Of a stretch of DNA of 55,270 nucleotides, positions 41,780-50,199 are shown in pieces. Below the pieces are notes generated by a model. That model did not search any database, was not told the origin of the DNA, and worked only from the letters and a program-made list of their open reading frames with translations. The position numbers were made by a program, and so were the translations under genes. How positions within the stretch are numbered: position 1 is the first letter of the stretch; the number at the start of each line of letters is the position of its first letter. Source of the stretch: DATKMK01 sp035541895 (GTDB taxonomy: Bacteria; Desulfobacterota; Binatia; HRBIN30; JACQVA1); contig DATKMK010000096.1 in the NCBI GenBank assembly GCA_035541895.1, positions 1 to 55,270 of the forward strand, read 5' to 3'.

Positions 41780-43258
41780 ATGGCGTACGATTCATTGGCA
41801 TTCGCCGCCTTCCTCGCCGTGGTGGCGGGGTGTTACCAGTTGTGCCCTGCGCGCTGGCGCCGCTGGTACCTAATCGCGACCTCGTACACGTTTTACGGCA
41901 TGTGGAGCGTCGGGTTTGCCTTGCTGCTGGGAAGTGTGACGGCGATCGCGTACGTCGTTGCCCGGCGAGTTCAAGACGCAGACGACGATCGAGCGCGTCG
42001 ACGGTGGTTCAACCTCGGACTGGTCCTCCTGCTGTTGCCGCTCATCACGTTCAAGTACGCGAGCTGGCTCGGCGGCGGGCTCGCCTCGCTGATCGGCGGT
42101 CCGGCGTGGGTATCTTCGCTGCAAGCGATCCGCCTTCTGGCGCCGGTGGGGATCTCGTACTACACGCTCAAACTCGTCGGCTACCTCATCGACGTCTACA
42201 TCGGAGTTGAATCGGCCGGGGATTTCATCGGACTGGCCACCCATGCGGTGTTCTTTCCCCAAATCTTGGCGGGACCGATTCACCGAGCCGGCGACTTTCT
42301 CAAGCAGATCGCGGAACCGAAAGTTCCCAGCGCCGCAATGATGGGAAGCGGTGTGCGCCTCATCCTCTTCGGGTTGTTCAAGAAACTGGTGTTGGCGGAT
42401 CGCTTGGGTTTGGTCGTCGATCAGGTGTTCGGGCGACCCGATGCATTCTCCGGAATCCTGCTGGCGGCCGCCTGTTATCTGTTTGTGATTCAAGTGTACA
42501 TGGACTTCTCCGGGCTCACCGACATCGCGATCGGGGCTGGGCGCATGTTCGGTATCGAGGCACCACAGAATTTCGACGCGCCGTTTTTCGCGCGCAGCAT
42601 TCCGGAGTTCTGGCGTCGCTGGCATATGACGTTGACCTCGTGGTTGACGGACTATGTGTTCATGCCGTTGCGCGTTGCGCTGCGCGATTTGGGACAACTC
42701 GGCCTGGTGATCAGCCTGATGATCAACATGGTTTTGGTGGCGTTGTGGCACGGCGCCAGTTGGACCTTTGTTGCGTTCGGGCTCGTCCACGGCTGTTACT
42801 TGGCGGTGTCGTCCTTGAGCCAACGGCCGCGGCAGAAGCTCTACGCCGCGACCGGCTGGGACAAGATCCACCCCGTGACGGGTCCGATCGTAACGTTTCA
42901 TCTCGTCGTGGCGGGCGCGGTCTTTTTTCGCGCCGGCAGCGTGCGCGAGGCGGTGCATATTCTGCAGCGGGTTGGAGCCGCACTCGTCGATGCCGTGATG
43001 CATTTCGGCAGCGGCGTGGCGGCCCAGGTTGCCTCCGGCGTGACGCAACTGAATTGGGGGGCGCAGGATGCGTGGATTGCACTGGGTGCCGCAGTTCTGG
43101 CGGAAACCGTGCACTTGCTTCGCCGCAACGGCCGCTCGGTGAGCGGCGTGTTGGCAGTGCCGCCGTGGCTGCGGCTCGGCACTGCGTATGCCTTGGCGGT
43201 GGCGATTCTCCTGTGGGGGCAAGCCGAGTCGAAGCAATTCATCTACGCGCAGTTCTGA
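41780..43258 (+). CDS. MBOAT-family O-acyltransferase (AlgI/DltB type)
   Basis: A 492-residue membrane-bound O-acyltransferase with about eleven helices. It moves an acyl or aminoacyl group across the membrane onto a surface polymer. Family landmarks are FFPQILAGPIHRAGDFLKQI, YMDFSGLTDIAIGAGRMFGI, PEFWRRWHMTLTSWLTDYVF and the invariant histidine in ALWHGASWTFVAFGLVHG (His near 323). ATG 41780 is eight bases after the glycosyltransferase stop. The next gene is an SGNH protein, and a carrier protein and DltA-like ligase lie downstream, so a Dlt-like donor chain (adenylation enzyme to carrier to MBOAT) is likely, with SGNH proteins as DltD/AlgX/PatB-like partners. Confidence 0.93.
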   Translation: MAYDSLAFAAFLAVVAGCYQLCPARWRRWYLIATSYTFYGMWSVGFALLLGSVTAIAYVVARRVQDADDDRARRRWFNLGLVLLLLPLITFKYASWLGGGLASLIGGPAWVSSLQAIRLLAPVGISYYTLKLVGYLIDVYIGVESAGDFIGLATHAVFFPQILAGPIHRAGDFLKQIAEPKVPSAAMMGSGVRLILFGLFKKLVLADRLGLVVDQVFGRPDAFSGILLAAACYLFVIQVYMDFSGLTDIAIGAGRMFGIEAPQNFDAPFFARSIPEFWRRWHMTLTSWLTDYVFMPLRVALRDLGQLGLVISLMINMVLVALWHGASWTFVAFGLVHGCYLAVSSLSQRPRQKLYAATGWDKIHPVTGPIVTFHLVVAGAVFFRAGSVREAVHILQRVGAALVDAVMHFGSGVAAQVASGVTQLNWGAQDAWIALGAAVLAETVHLLRRNGRSVSGVLAVPPWLRLGTAYALAVAILLWGQAESKQFIYAQF

Positions 43259-43301
43259 TCTCCGCGTGCAGTCAACCCGTTTCATGGATGCTTGAGACAG
43301 G

Positions 43302-44495
43302 ATGAACGGTCTCCGCAGACGACTCGCTTGGTGCGGGATCAACCTCGTCTATCTGTTGTTCTCGCTGGCGGCAATTGAGGTTGGGGTGCGTGTCACGCAT
43401 TCGGAGCCGGACCAATTCTGGGAGGCCGATCCGCTGCTCGGATGGCGCCTGATTCCCGGTCAATCCGGCTGGCGCGTCAAGGGGCGCGAGTATCAGACCT
43501 ACATCGAGATCAGCGCCCAGGGGTATCGCGATGTCCCCCACGCCGTGCAAAAGCCGCCGGGCGTTCTTCGTGTTCTCGTTCTGGGGGACTCAAATGCTGA
43601 AGCGATGCAGGTGCCGTTGGAACAATCCTTCCCGCGGCTACTCGAGCAGGAACTCAATCGGCGGCTGGGGATGCCAGTTGAAGTGATCAACACCGGCGTG
43701 AGCGACTACAGCACGGCGTCGCAACTTCTCCTGCTGCGACGTGACGGTGCGCGGTTTCAGCCGGACCTGGTACTGTTGACGTTTGTGCCGTCGAGTAATG
43801 TGATGGTCAACAGCCCGGAATTGGAGCGCACGTTGGTCCCGGTCTATGCGCCCGACGGCTCCTTGGAGCGTGTGCGCCCGCCGTTTGGCAAGATGGGGCC
43901 GCTGGCACACTCGAAGGCGTATCTCTACTTGCGTCGGTTGCTGCTGATCGAGCATCCGTGGTTCACGGCGCAACTCGCGCGCCTGGGTCTGGTCAAGGCC
44001 GGCGGCGCAGCAAGTTCCGAGCGCAACCATATTCCAACCCGGTACTATGTCTACACACCGCCCGACACCACGTGGCAGAAGGCGTGGACGCATACGGAAC
44101 GGTTGCTCGATGACCTCGCGAAGGAGACACAGCGCATCGGAGCCGAATTCATGGTGGCGATCATGAGCAGCCGCGAGGAAGTGTATCGACAGTGGTGGGA
44201 AGAGGAGTTTGATACGTACCCGAATATGCGACGACTGCACTGGGATCTCGATGCTCCGCGACAGCGCGTTGCGACGTTCTGCGAGTCAAAGGGGATCGCG
44301 AATCTGGCTCTCGTCCCGATTCTTCGAGCGGTGCATGACGGCGAGCCGCTGCACTTCCACTTCGACGGCCACTTGACGCCCGCCGGCAATCGCGTGGTGG
44401 CTCAAGAGTTGGCCGAATACATCCTGACCCACGGACTTTTGCACGCTGCTGCAAACGGATCGCTCACCGCGCGGAACGCGGTGGCACAGCCCTGA
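43302..44495 (+). CDS. SGNH-hydrolase-fold protein (SxtL/DltD-like), copy 1
   Basis: A 397-residue protein with a single N-terminal membrane anchor (~12-29) and a periplasmic SGNH domain. Block I is LVLGDSNAEAMQVPLEQSF, with the nucleophile serine in GDSN. Block II lies around VINTGVSDYSTASQLLLL, block III is SSNVMVNSPE, and the Asp-x-x-His pair appears as FDGHLTPAGNRVVA near 354. SGNH proteins work beside MBOATs as acyltransferases or esterases. It is related to the protein at 50200-51384: the same EADPLLGWR/EPDPMLGVR opening, layout and ending. Located between the MBOAT and carbamoyltransferase genes. Confidence 0.87.
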   Translation: MNGLRRRLAWCGINLVYLLFSLAAIEVGVRVTHSEPDQFWEADPLLGWRLIPGQSGWRVKGREYQTYIEISAQGYRDVPHAVQKPPGVLRVLVLGDSNAEAMQVPLEQSFPRLLEQELNRRLGMPVEVINTGVSDYSTASQLLLLRRDGARFQPDLVLLTFVPSSNVMVNSPELERTLVPVYAPDGSLERVRPPFGKMGPLAHSKAYLYLRRLLLIEHPWFTAQLARLGLVKAGGAASSERNHIPTRYYVYTPPDTTWQKAWTHTERLLDDLAKETQRIGAEFMVAIMSSREEVYRQWWEEEFDTYPNMRRLHWDLDAPRQRVATFCESKGIANLALVPILRAVHDGEPLHFHFDGHLTPAGNRVVAQELAEYILTHGLLHAAANGSLTARNAVAQP

Positions 44496-44527
44496 AGTTC
44501 GCGAGGCTTTAACCGGCGAGATCGACG

Positions 44528-46294
44528 ATGAAGACGGTGTTGGGAATCAGCGGACTCGAAAATTCGATTCCGTTCAAGAAAGCGCATTGGCCCGGCTTGG
44601 ACGAGCGCGAGTACCGCATTTCGCAAGGGCACGATTCGGCCGCGGTGGTGGTCGTCGACGGGGAAATCGTCGCCGCGGCGGCTGAGGAGCGCTTCAACCG
44701 CAAGAAGCACAGCGGCGATTTTCCGATCGGGGCGATCGAGTATTGTCTCAAGGCAGCGGGGCGGACGATCGACCAGGTGGATGAAATCGGCCACGGCTTC
44801 AACTACGGTCCCTACGAAGCTGCGTTCTCGCTCGACCTCACCTCCGCCGAGCAATTTGAGCAGGTCTTCTCCCGCGAGGCGCTGCTGGCGGGAGTCGAAC
44901 GGTACCTGCCGGGATTCCCCGCCGAGCGAGTTCACCAAGTGAATCATCACCTGGCCCACGCCGCGAGTGCTTACTACACGTCCGGCTGGGATGAATGTTT
45001 GGTGGTGGTGATCGACGGGATGGGAGAGATCCACGCCGGCTCCGTGTATCACGCCCACCACGATCGGCTGCATCAATTGCAGGTGATCGGCGCGAAGGAC
45101 TCCATCGGGATCTTGTATTCCGTCATCACCCTGCATCTCGGATTCGACTTCAATTCCGACGAGTACAAGATCATGGGGCTGGCGCCGTACGGCGACCCGG
45201 CCCGCTTTCGCTCGTTCTTCGAACACGCCGTCGAGTTGCTGGATGACGGAACGATCAAAATCCCGCTGCTGCGATTGAACGATGCGCGCGCGGATCGCGA
45301 AACCTACGGCGCAACCCGTCGATACCTCGAAGAGCATCTCATCCCGAGTCGCACCCCGGACGCCGATATCACCGACGACCACCGCGACATCGCGGCGGCG
45401 CTGCAGGAGTGCTTGGACAAGGTGATGCTACACATTTGCGGCCACTTCGGACGCAAGACCGGCTTGCGCCGCTTGGCGATGGCCGGCGGCGTCGCGCTCA
45501 ACTGCACGGCTAACGGCAAACTGCTGCAGTCCGGAATCTTCGACGAGATTTATGTGCAGCCGGCCGCCGGCGACGACGGATCGGCACTGGGTGCAGCGGT
45601 GTGGCGGGCGTCGTGCAACGGCGGAGTCAAGAACGTCCGCATGCCCGTGCCGTTTCTTGGTCCAAGCGCGACCGCAGCCGAAATCGACCACGCCATCGCG
45701 CACACCGGCGATCGGATTGAAGTCGTTCGCTTCGCCGATCTGCGCGACACCTGCGTTGAAGCCGCCAAGTTGATCAAGGCGGGGCGCGTCGTGGGGTGGT
45801 ATCGCGGTCGAATGGAATTCGGCCCGCGCGCGCTCGGACACCGGAGCATCCTGGCCGACCCGGGACATCCGGAAATGCGCGACCGTATCAACGCGATGGT
45901 CAAGATGCGGGAGGCGTTTCGGCCCTTCGCGCCGGCGGTATCGCTCGAACAAGTGCACGATTGGTTCGAGCTGCCGCGCGGCTTTGAATTGCCCTACATG
46001 ATCATGACCGCCGACGTCCGCCAACCGCATCGCGCCGCGCTGCCGGCGATCACCCACGTCAACGGCTCGGCGCGGGTGCAAACCGTCTCCAGCCGCGACA
46101 ACCGGGAGTTTCACGCGCTGTTGAAGGAGGTCGGGCGAACGACCGGGCGGGAAATGGTGTTGAATACGAGCTTCAACGTGAAAGGGCAGCCGATCGTGAA
46201 TACGCCGCGCGAGGCGATCGATACGTTCCTCGGCACCGGAATCGAGTTTTTGTTTCTGGAGAACGCGCTCGTCCGCCGCCGCGGACGGAGCTAG
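44528..46294 (+). CDS. O-carbamoyltransferase (NodU/TobZ/SxtI family)
   Basis: A 588-residue carbamoyltransferase that activates carbamoyl phosphate with ATP and transfers the carbamoyl group to a sugar hydroxyl. The N-terminal YrdC/Kae1-like part has SQGHDSAAVVVVDGEIVAAA, EERFNRKKHSGDFP and the metal-binding histidines of NHHLAHAASAYY. AMAGGVALNCTANGKLL and GDDGSALGAAVW follow. The C-terminal domain has GRMEFGPRALGHRSILADP and REAFRPFAPAV. Length and motifs are complete. Together with SGNH and SxtK-like genes it recalls the sxtI-K-L arrangement. Predicted to carbamoylate the polysaccharide or its precursors. Confidence 0.93.
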   Translation: MKTVLGISGLENSIPFKKAHWPGLDEREYRISQGHDSAAVVVVDGEIVAAAAEERFNRKKHSGDFPIGAIEYCLKAAGRTIDQVDEIGHGFNYGPYEAAFSLDLTSAEQFEQVFSREALLAGVERYLPGFPAERVHQVNHHLAHAASAYYTSGWDECLVVVIDGMGEIHAGSVYHAHHDRLHQLQVIGAKDSIGILYSVITLHLGFDFNSDEYKIMGLAPYGDPARFRSFFEHAVELLDDGTIKIPLLRLNDARADRETYGATRRYLEEHLIPSRTPDADITDDHRDIAAALQECLDKVMLHICGHFGRKTGLRRLAMAGGVALNCTANGKLLQSGIFDEIYVQPAAGDDGSALGAAVWRASCNGGVKNVRMPVPFLGPSATAAEIDHAIAHTGDRIEVVRFADLRDTCVEAAKLIKAGRVVGWYRGRMEFGPRALGHRSILADPGHPEMRDRINAMVKMREAFRPFAPAVSLEQVHDWFELPRGFELPYMIMTADVRQPHRAALPAITHVNGSARVQTVSSRDNREFHALLKEVGRTTGREMVLNTSFNVKGQPIVNTPREAIDTFLGTGIEFLFLENALVRRRGRS

Positions 46295-46309
46295 GTCGGG
46301 CGCCCCGAC
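46295..46309. other. short perfect stem-loop between operon genes
   Basis: GTCGGG and CCCGAC (6 bp) flank a CGC loop directly after the carbamoyltransferase stop, 30 bases before the carrier-protein ATG. Without a U-run it is more likely an mRNA-stability or attenuation structure than a full terminator. Confidence 0.35.
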
Positions 46310-46338
46310 TCGGTGGATAAATTGGAAAAGGAGCGTGC

Positions 46339-46584
46339 ATGATTTCCGACAGACTCAAGCAGGTCATTCTGACCGTACTCGAACTCCCCGACTTCGACCT
46401 GCAGGACGATACCACCGCCAACATGGTGCCGAAGTGGGATTCGCTCAGTCACCTGAACATCATCACCGCGATCGAAACGGAATTCGCCGTGAAGTTTCGA
46501 GCGACGGAAATCTTGAAACTCAAGACGTTGGGGGATCTTCAGCGACTCGTCGATTCAAAGACGGCCGCTCGAGCGGCGCTCTGA
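46339..46584 (+). CDS. acyl/aminoacyl carrier protein (DltC-like candidate)
   Basis: An 81-residue carrier protein with the phosphopantetheine serine in PKWDSLSHLNIITAIE and the final helix LKTLGDLQRLVDSK. A strong AAAAGGAG run 6 bases upstream supports ATG 46339. Located between the carbamoyltransferase and methyltransferase genes and ~1.1 kb ahead of the DltA-like adenylation gene, it is the likely acceptor of that enzyme's adenylate, passing the group to the MBOAT protein. Its sequence differs from the carrier protein at 23691, so the two probably serve separate chains. Confidence 0.9.
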   Translation: MISDRLKQVILTVLELPDFDLQDDTTANMVPKWDSLSHLNIITAIETEFAVKFRATEILKLKTLGDLQRLVDSKTAARAAL

Positions 46585-46627
46585 TGCGACGCGGGTCTGA
46601 ATGGTTCGCGCGGCACGAGGAACAATC

Positions 46628-47623
46628 ATGGACGACGTCACGCGCCGTGTGAACGAGATGTATACGCGTTTCCCCTATCCGTCGCCGACGAAGGGTCGAC
46701 GCAAGTACAACGAGCTGGCCAACCTGCTCGCCCTGTTTTCGCGGGAGTGCGACATCGAGCTGGTCGGAAAGAAGATTCTCGATGCCGGAACGGGCACCGG
46801 CCATCGCCTCGCCGAGGCGGCGTCGATGTTCAAGCGCACGTACTTCACCGCGGTCGATCTCAGCGAGGCCTCGCTGGCTGTGGCCAAGGCGACCGCGCGC
46901 GAGGCGGGCATCGACAACGTCGAATTTCGCATTCACAACCTGCTCGACGACGGCGCGCAGATCGGGGTCTTCGACATTGTGCTCAGCATGGGCGTGCTCC
47001 ATTGTCTCGCCGATCCGCATCGTGGCCTGCGTAATCTGGTCAGGAACCTCACCGACGCCGGCGTCGTCTTCCTCTATCTGTACGGCCGACTCGGCTCACG
47101 GGAACGGATGCGCCGCAAGCAGGTCGTCGCAACCCTGTTGCGGAACCAAGTGGACTTCGATCGCGGCGTGCAAATGGTGAAGGATCTCGGCTTCGCGCTC
47201 GACGAATACGGCTGGAGTTACGAGAACGACGACGAGACCACCATCAACGCGATGATCGTCGACGCATTTCTCAACGTGAATGACATCCTCTACGACTGCG
47301 AGGACATTCATGCGCTGATGGCGCAGTCCGGCCTCCACGGCTACGCCATCTACGGCATCACCACCCAAGACAGCGGCTGGCTCTTCGACACCGATGCGAG
47401 TGAGTCCGAGGGCATGATGTCGCGGGTGACCAATCCCGGCGAGTTTCTTACGACCGATCTGCTTCGCGACGCCTATGCGCGGCTCGACATCCGTGAACGC
47501 TATCGCCTGCTCGACCTGCTCTATCAGCCGAACGGCTACACCGTGATTGGGCTTACGGATCGGGCGTTGTCAGATCTGCCGGCGGATCATCGGCTCGCGC
47601 GGAACGCGATTCGCGTGCGCTGA
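46628..47623 (+). CDS. class I SAM-dependent methyltransferase with N-terminal FPYPxP motif
   Basis: A 331-residue methyltransferase. An early YTRFPYPSPTKGRRKYNELA segment precedes SAM motif I, ILDAGTGTGHRLAEAA, then VDLSEASLAVAKATA and the VLSMGVLHCLADPHRGL block. The C-terminal third (YGWSYENDDETTINAMIVDA onward) is family-specific and probably binds substrate. ATG 46628 has AGGA about eight bases upstream. It lies between the carrier protein and the adenylation enzyme, so it may methylate a carrier-bound unit or the finished sugar; the sequence does not decide this. Confidence 0.85.
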   Translation: MDDVTRRVNEMYTRFPYPSPTKGRRKYNELANLLALFSRECDIELVGKKILDAGTGTGHRLAEAASMFKRTYFTAVDLSEASLAVAKATAREAGIDNVEFRIHNLLDDGAQIGVFDIVLSMGVLHCLADPHRGLRNLVRNLTDAGVVFLYLYGRLGSRERMRRKQVVATLLRNQVDFDRGVQMVKDLGFALDEYGWSYENDDETTINAMIVDAFLNVNDILYDCEDIHALMAQSGLHGYAIYGITTQDSGWLFDTDASESEGMMSRVTNPGEFLTTDLLRDAYARLDIRERYRLLDLLYQPNGYTVIGLTDRALSDLPADHRLARNAIRVR

Positions 47624-47648
47624 CTTCGACCGGCTGTGGAGTTTCGAA

Positions 47649-49160
47649 ATGCTCGAGCAGATTCGACACGCAATCGAGAAATGTCCGGACCGGCCCGCGT
47701 TTCGGATCCAGGATACGGTCTTCAACTACCGCGACCTCGCGCGGATCGTGTCGAAGATCAAGCGGGCGGTTGACCAGCAGGCATCGGCCGACGAGCGGCT
47801 GATTGGATTCCTCACCTACGATGACATTGAGACCTACAGCTCCGCGGTTGCCATCCTGTTCACGCGATTCGGCTTCGTGCCGATCAATCCCGAGAACCCG
47901 CTGGACCGGAATGCGTCGGTCATCGAGCAAGCCGAGATCAAGACGATTCTGTCGAGCCGGCGCGACCACCCTTTGAGCGGGTACTGCGAGGCGCACCGCA
48001 TTCGCCTGATCGACACGTCCGCCCTTGCGGACGGCGAGATCGCCCTGGAGCCCCCGCGGGTCGAGCGCGACGACATCGCCTATCTCCTGTTCACCTCGGG
48101 CAGCACCGGCGTCCCAAAGGGCGTGCCGCTGTCGCGGAAGAATCTGTACGAGTTCATGAACGCGTTCTTTGCGCTCGGCTACGCGATGGATGAGACCGAT
48201 CGGGTGTTGCAGATGTTCGACATGACGTTCGATCTGTCGCTCATGTCGTATCTCGCGCCGCTGTGCCGCGGCGCGTGCGTTTACACCGTGCCGCCGGCCG
48301 GCATCAAATACGCAAACATCTACACGATCCTCGAGGAGCAAGAGATCACCGTCGCGTTGATGGTGCCGTCGATCATCGCGCATCTGCGACCCTACTTCGA
48401 CGAGATCCGTCTCGGCGCGATGCGGTACAGCCTGTTCTGCGGCGAGGCGCTCTACGAAGACGTGGCGCGCGAGTGGATGCGCTGCGTTCCAAACGCCCGC
48501 GTGCAGAACGTGTACGGTCCAACCGAGGCGACGATCTTCTGTCTCACCTACGACATGGCGCGTGAGGGGAACGACAAGAGCTTCAACGGCATCGTGTCCA
48601 TCGGTACGCCGATGAACAACATGGAAGCGATCGTCGTGGATGAATTCCTCAAGCCCGTCGCGGCAGGGGAGAAGGGCGAGCTATGCCTGGCCGGAAGTCA
48701 GTTGACCAGCGGCTACTGGAAGAATCCCGCGAAGAACCGCGAGGCGTTCTTTACGTTGGGCAACGGCGGAACCGCGCGGCGCTACTATCGAACCGGTGAT
48801 GTCGCCTTCCAAGACGAATCGGGCGACTTCATGTTTGGCGGCCGCCTGGACCATCAAGTGAAGATCCAGGGGTTCCGGGTCGAGTTGAGCGAGATCGAGC
48901 ATCATGCGCGCGAGTTCACTGGCGCCGCGAACGTTGTCGCGGTTGCCGACGATAGCGGTGGGGTGGGAAACGTCACCATCCATTTGGCGATTGAGAACCA
49001 TCCCGGTGATATCGCGGCCCTGAGCGGGTATCTGGCGCAAAAGCTGCCAAGCTACATGCTCCCGGCGGGAATTCATCCGGTCAGCGCGTTGCCTCTCAAT
49101 GCGAACGGCAAGATTGATCGGAAGGCTGTGCTGCGAGTCGTGAAGGGCGCGGGTAGGTGA
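47649..49160 (+). CDS. DltA-like amino/acyl adenylation enzyme
   Basis: A 503-residue stand-alone ANL-superfamily ligase. Core motifs are LLFTSGSTGVPKGVPLS (A3, ~145), FDMTFDLSLMSYLAPL, QNVYGPTEATIFCLTYD (A5, ~290), RYYRTGDVAF (A7), GGRLDHQVKIQGFRVELSEI (A8, ~400) and NGKIDRKAVL with the A10 lysine. Length and layout match D-alanine:carrier ligase (DltA), which adenylates an amino acid and loads it on a carrier protein. With the carrier at 46339 and the MBOAT/SGNH genes it completes a Dlt-like set. The amino or hydroxy acid used cannot be fixed by eye. ATG 47649 is the start. Confidence 0.9.
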   Translation: MLEQIRHAIEKCPDRPAFRIQDTVFNYRDLARIVSKIKRAVDQQASADERLIGFLTYDDIETYSSAVAILFTRFGFVPINPENPLDRNASVIEQAEIKTILSSRRDHPLSGYCEAHRIRLIDTSALADGEIALEPPRVERDDIAYLLFTSGSTGVPKGVPLSRKNLYEFMNAFFALGYAMDETDRVLQMFDMTFDLSLMSYLAPLCRGACVYTVPPAGIKYANIYTILEEQEITVALMVPSIIAHLRPYFDEIRLGAMRYSLFCGEALYEDVAREWMRCVPNARVQNVYGPTEATIFCLTYDMAREGNDKSFNGIVSIGTPMNNMEAIVVDEFLKPVAAGEKGELCLAGSQLTSGYWKNPAKNREAFFTLGNGGTARRYYRTGDVAFQDESGDFMFGGRLDHQVKIQGFRVELSEIEHHAREFTGAANVVAVADDSGGVGNVTIHLAIENHPGDIAALSGYLAQKLPSYMLPAGIHPVSALPLNANGKIDRKAVLRVVKGAGR

Positions 49161-49185
49161 ACGCGATGTCCGATCGAATCGCGTT
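49160..49185. terminator. hairpin between convergent genes, end of main operon
   Basis: An 8-bp perfect stem, AACGCGAT (49160-49167) with ATCGCGTT (49178-49185), and a 10-base loop fills the 38-base gap between the adenylation gene (+) and the reversed sulfotransferase gene. Its position suits a bidirectional terminator, although only TTG rather than a U-run follows. Confidence 0.45.
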
Positions 49186-49198
49186 GTCGCCGAGGACT

Positions 49199-50113
49199 TC
49201 ACGCGGCCGAGTCGGTGGACGCCGAGGAGTGGAAGAGCGAGCGCAGGAAGTCCAGGGTTTCGAACGAGAGGTTGCGTTCGGAGAGGCGAGCTTGCCACGC
49301 GGTGGCCTTCATCCCCTCGACGCGGTCGTGGGTATGAAAGTTCGGGTCGCCGAGTGCTGGATTCATTTTCTGTCGCCGAGCGGTAACCGACAAGACTCCC
49401 GCATCGATCGTGATGCCGAGCGCGCCGGCCAAGGGCTGCAACGTGGCGAGCGGGTCCGTCACGAGATCTTCGAATCGAATCAGGTGTTGGTCGGTGTCGG
49501 CCACGCTGCTCAAGAAGGTGCGAATATTGGTTTGCTGGAGCAGCCACTTGAACTCGCGAAAGCGCGCCAGCGCGCTGGTCGCCCCCCGGCTCGCGGAATG
49601 GCTTGCCAAAAAGTGGCCGAACCGCCGATACCACCCGGCAATGCCCTGGCCCCGGTGCACACGGCGCTTGATCTGCATATGCGAATCGATCACCCCCAGT
49701 GGATGGCGAATCAACCAGACATAGAAGGGGCGCAATACGCGCGAGCGATTCAGCGACTCGGGGCTGTTGGCATACGCCGGGGTCTTGTCGACGACGAAGT
49801 GATTTGGCTGCAGCGCGCTCAGCATCCACCGATACACGTCCACGGTCGTCATGCGAGCGCAGTGGGCGTCGATCTCTGTTGCCGTTTTGCGGGTGCCAAG
49901 CAGATCGAAATATTCCACCAGGCTTTCGATCGCCACCGGCTTCTCGACACGCCAGGTGCGGTAGTCCGGGTAGCGCATCAGAAAGAGCTCCGAGGGAGCC
50001 GTGATTTGACTATGCGCTCCCAGCAAGAATCGCAGCAGGGTCGATCCCGATCGTTCGGAGCTCAGGATCAAGATCAGTCTGGGCGACTCTGCCGCCGTAC
50101 GTCCGTCGGTCAT
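49199..50113 (-). CDS. PAPS-dependent sulfotransferase
   Basis: A 304-residue cytoplasmic sulfotransferase, the only minus-strand gene within the polysaccharide locus. The 5'-phosphosulfate loop is LILSSERSGSTLLRFLLGAH near residue 18, and the 3'-phosphate motif is VWLIRHPLGVIDSHM near 136. An acidic NHFVVDKTPAY segment carries the DKxP element of the family. It would sulfate a sugar hydroxyl or lipid acceptor. ATG 50113 faces away from the SGNH gene starting at 50200, so an 86-base divergent promoter region separates them. Its orientation suggests later insertion or independent control. Confidence 0.88.
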   Translation of the reverse strand: MTDGRTAAESPRLILILSSERSGSTLLRFLLGAHSQITAPSELFLMRYPDYRTWRVEKPVAIESLVEYFDLLGTRKTATEIDAHCARMTTVDVYRWMLSALQPNHFVVDKTPAYANSPESLNRSRVLRPFYVWLIRHPLGVIDSHMQIKRRVHRGQGIAGWYRRFGHFLASHSASRGATSALARFREFKWLLQQTNIRTFLSSVADTDQHLIRFEDLVTDPLATLQPLAGALGITIDAGVLSVTARRQKMNPALGDPNFHTHDRVEGMKATAWQARLSERNLSFETLDFLRSLFHSSASTDSAA

Positions 50114-50152
50114 CTGCGCCTCAAGTTCGATTTTGCTCCACGCTACACCATG

Positions 50153-50169
50153 TGGCGACTCCCACGCAA
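50153..50169 (+). promoter_or_regulatory. weak σ54-like promoter candidate before the second SGNH gene
   Basis: TGGCGACTCCCACGCAA keeps the invariant GG and GC at the correct 10-base spacing with the TGGC start, but the -12 box is CGCA rather than TTGCA. Transcription would start near 50179, about 20 bases before the TTG at 50200, a reasonable leader length. It is the only promoter-like element recognised in this divergent gap. Confidence 0.28.
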
Positions 50170-50199
50170 TTCACCAATTGATGCGCGGCCGGCGGCAGG

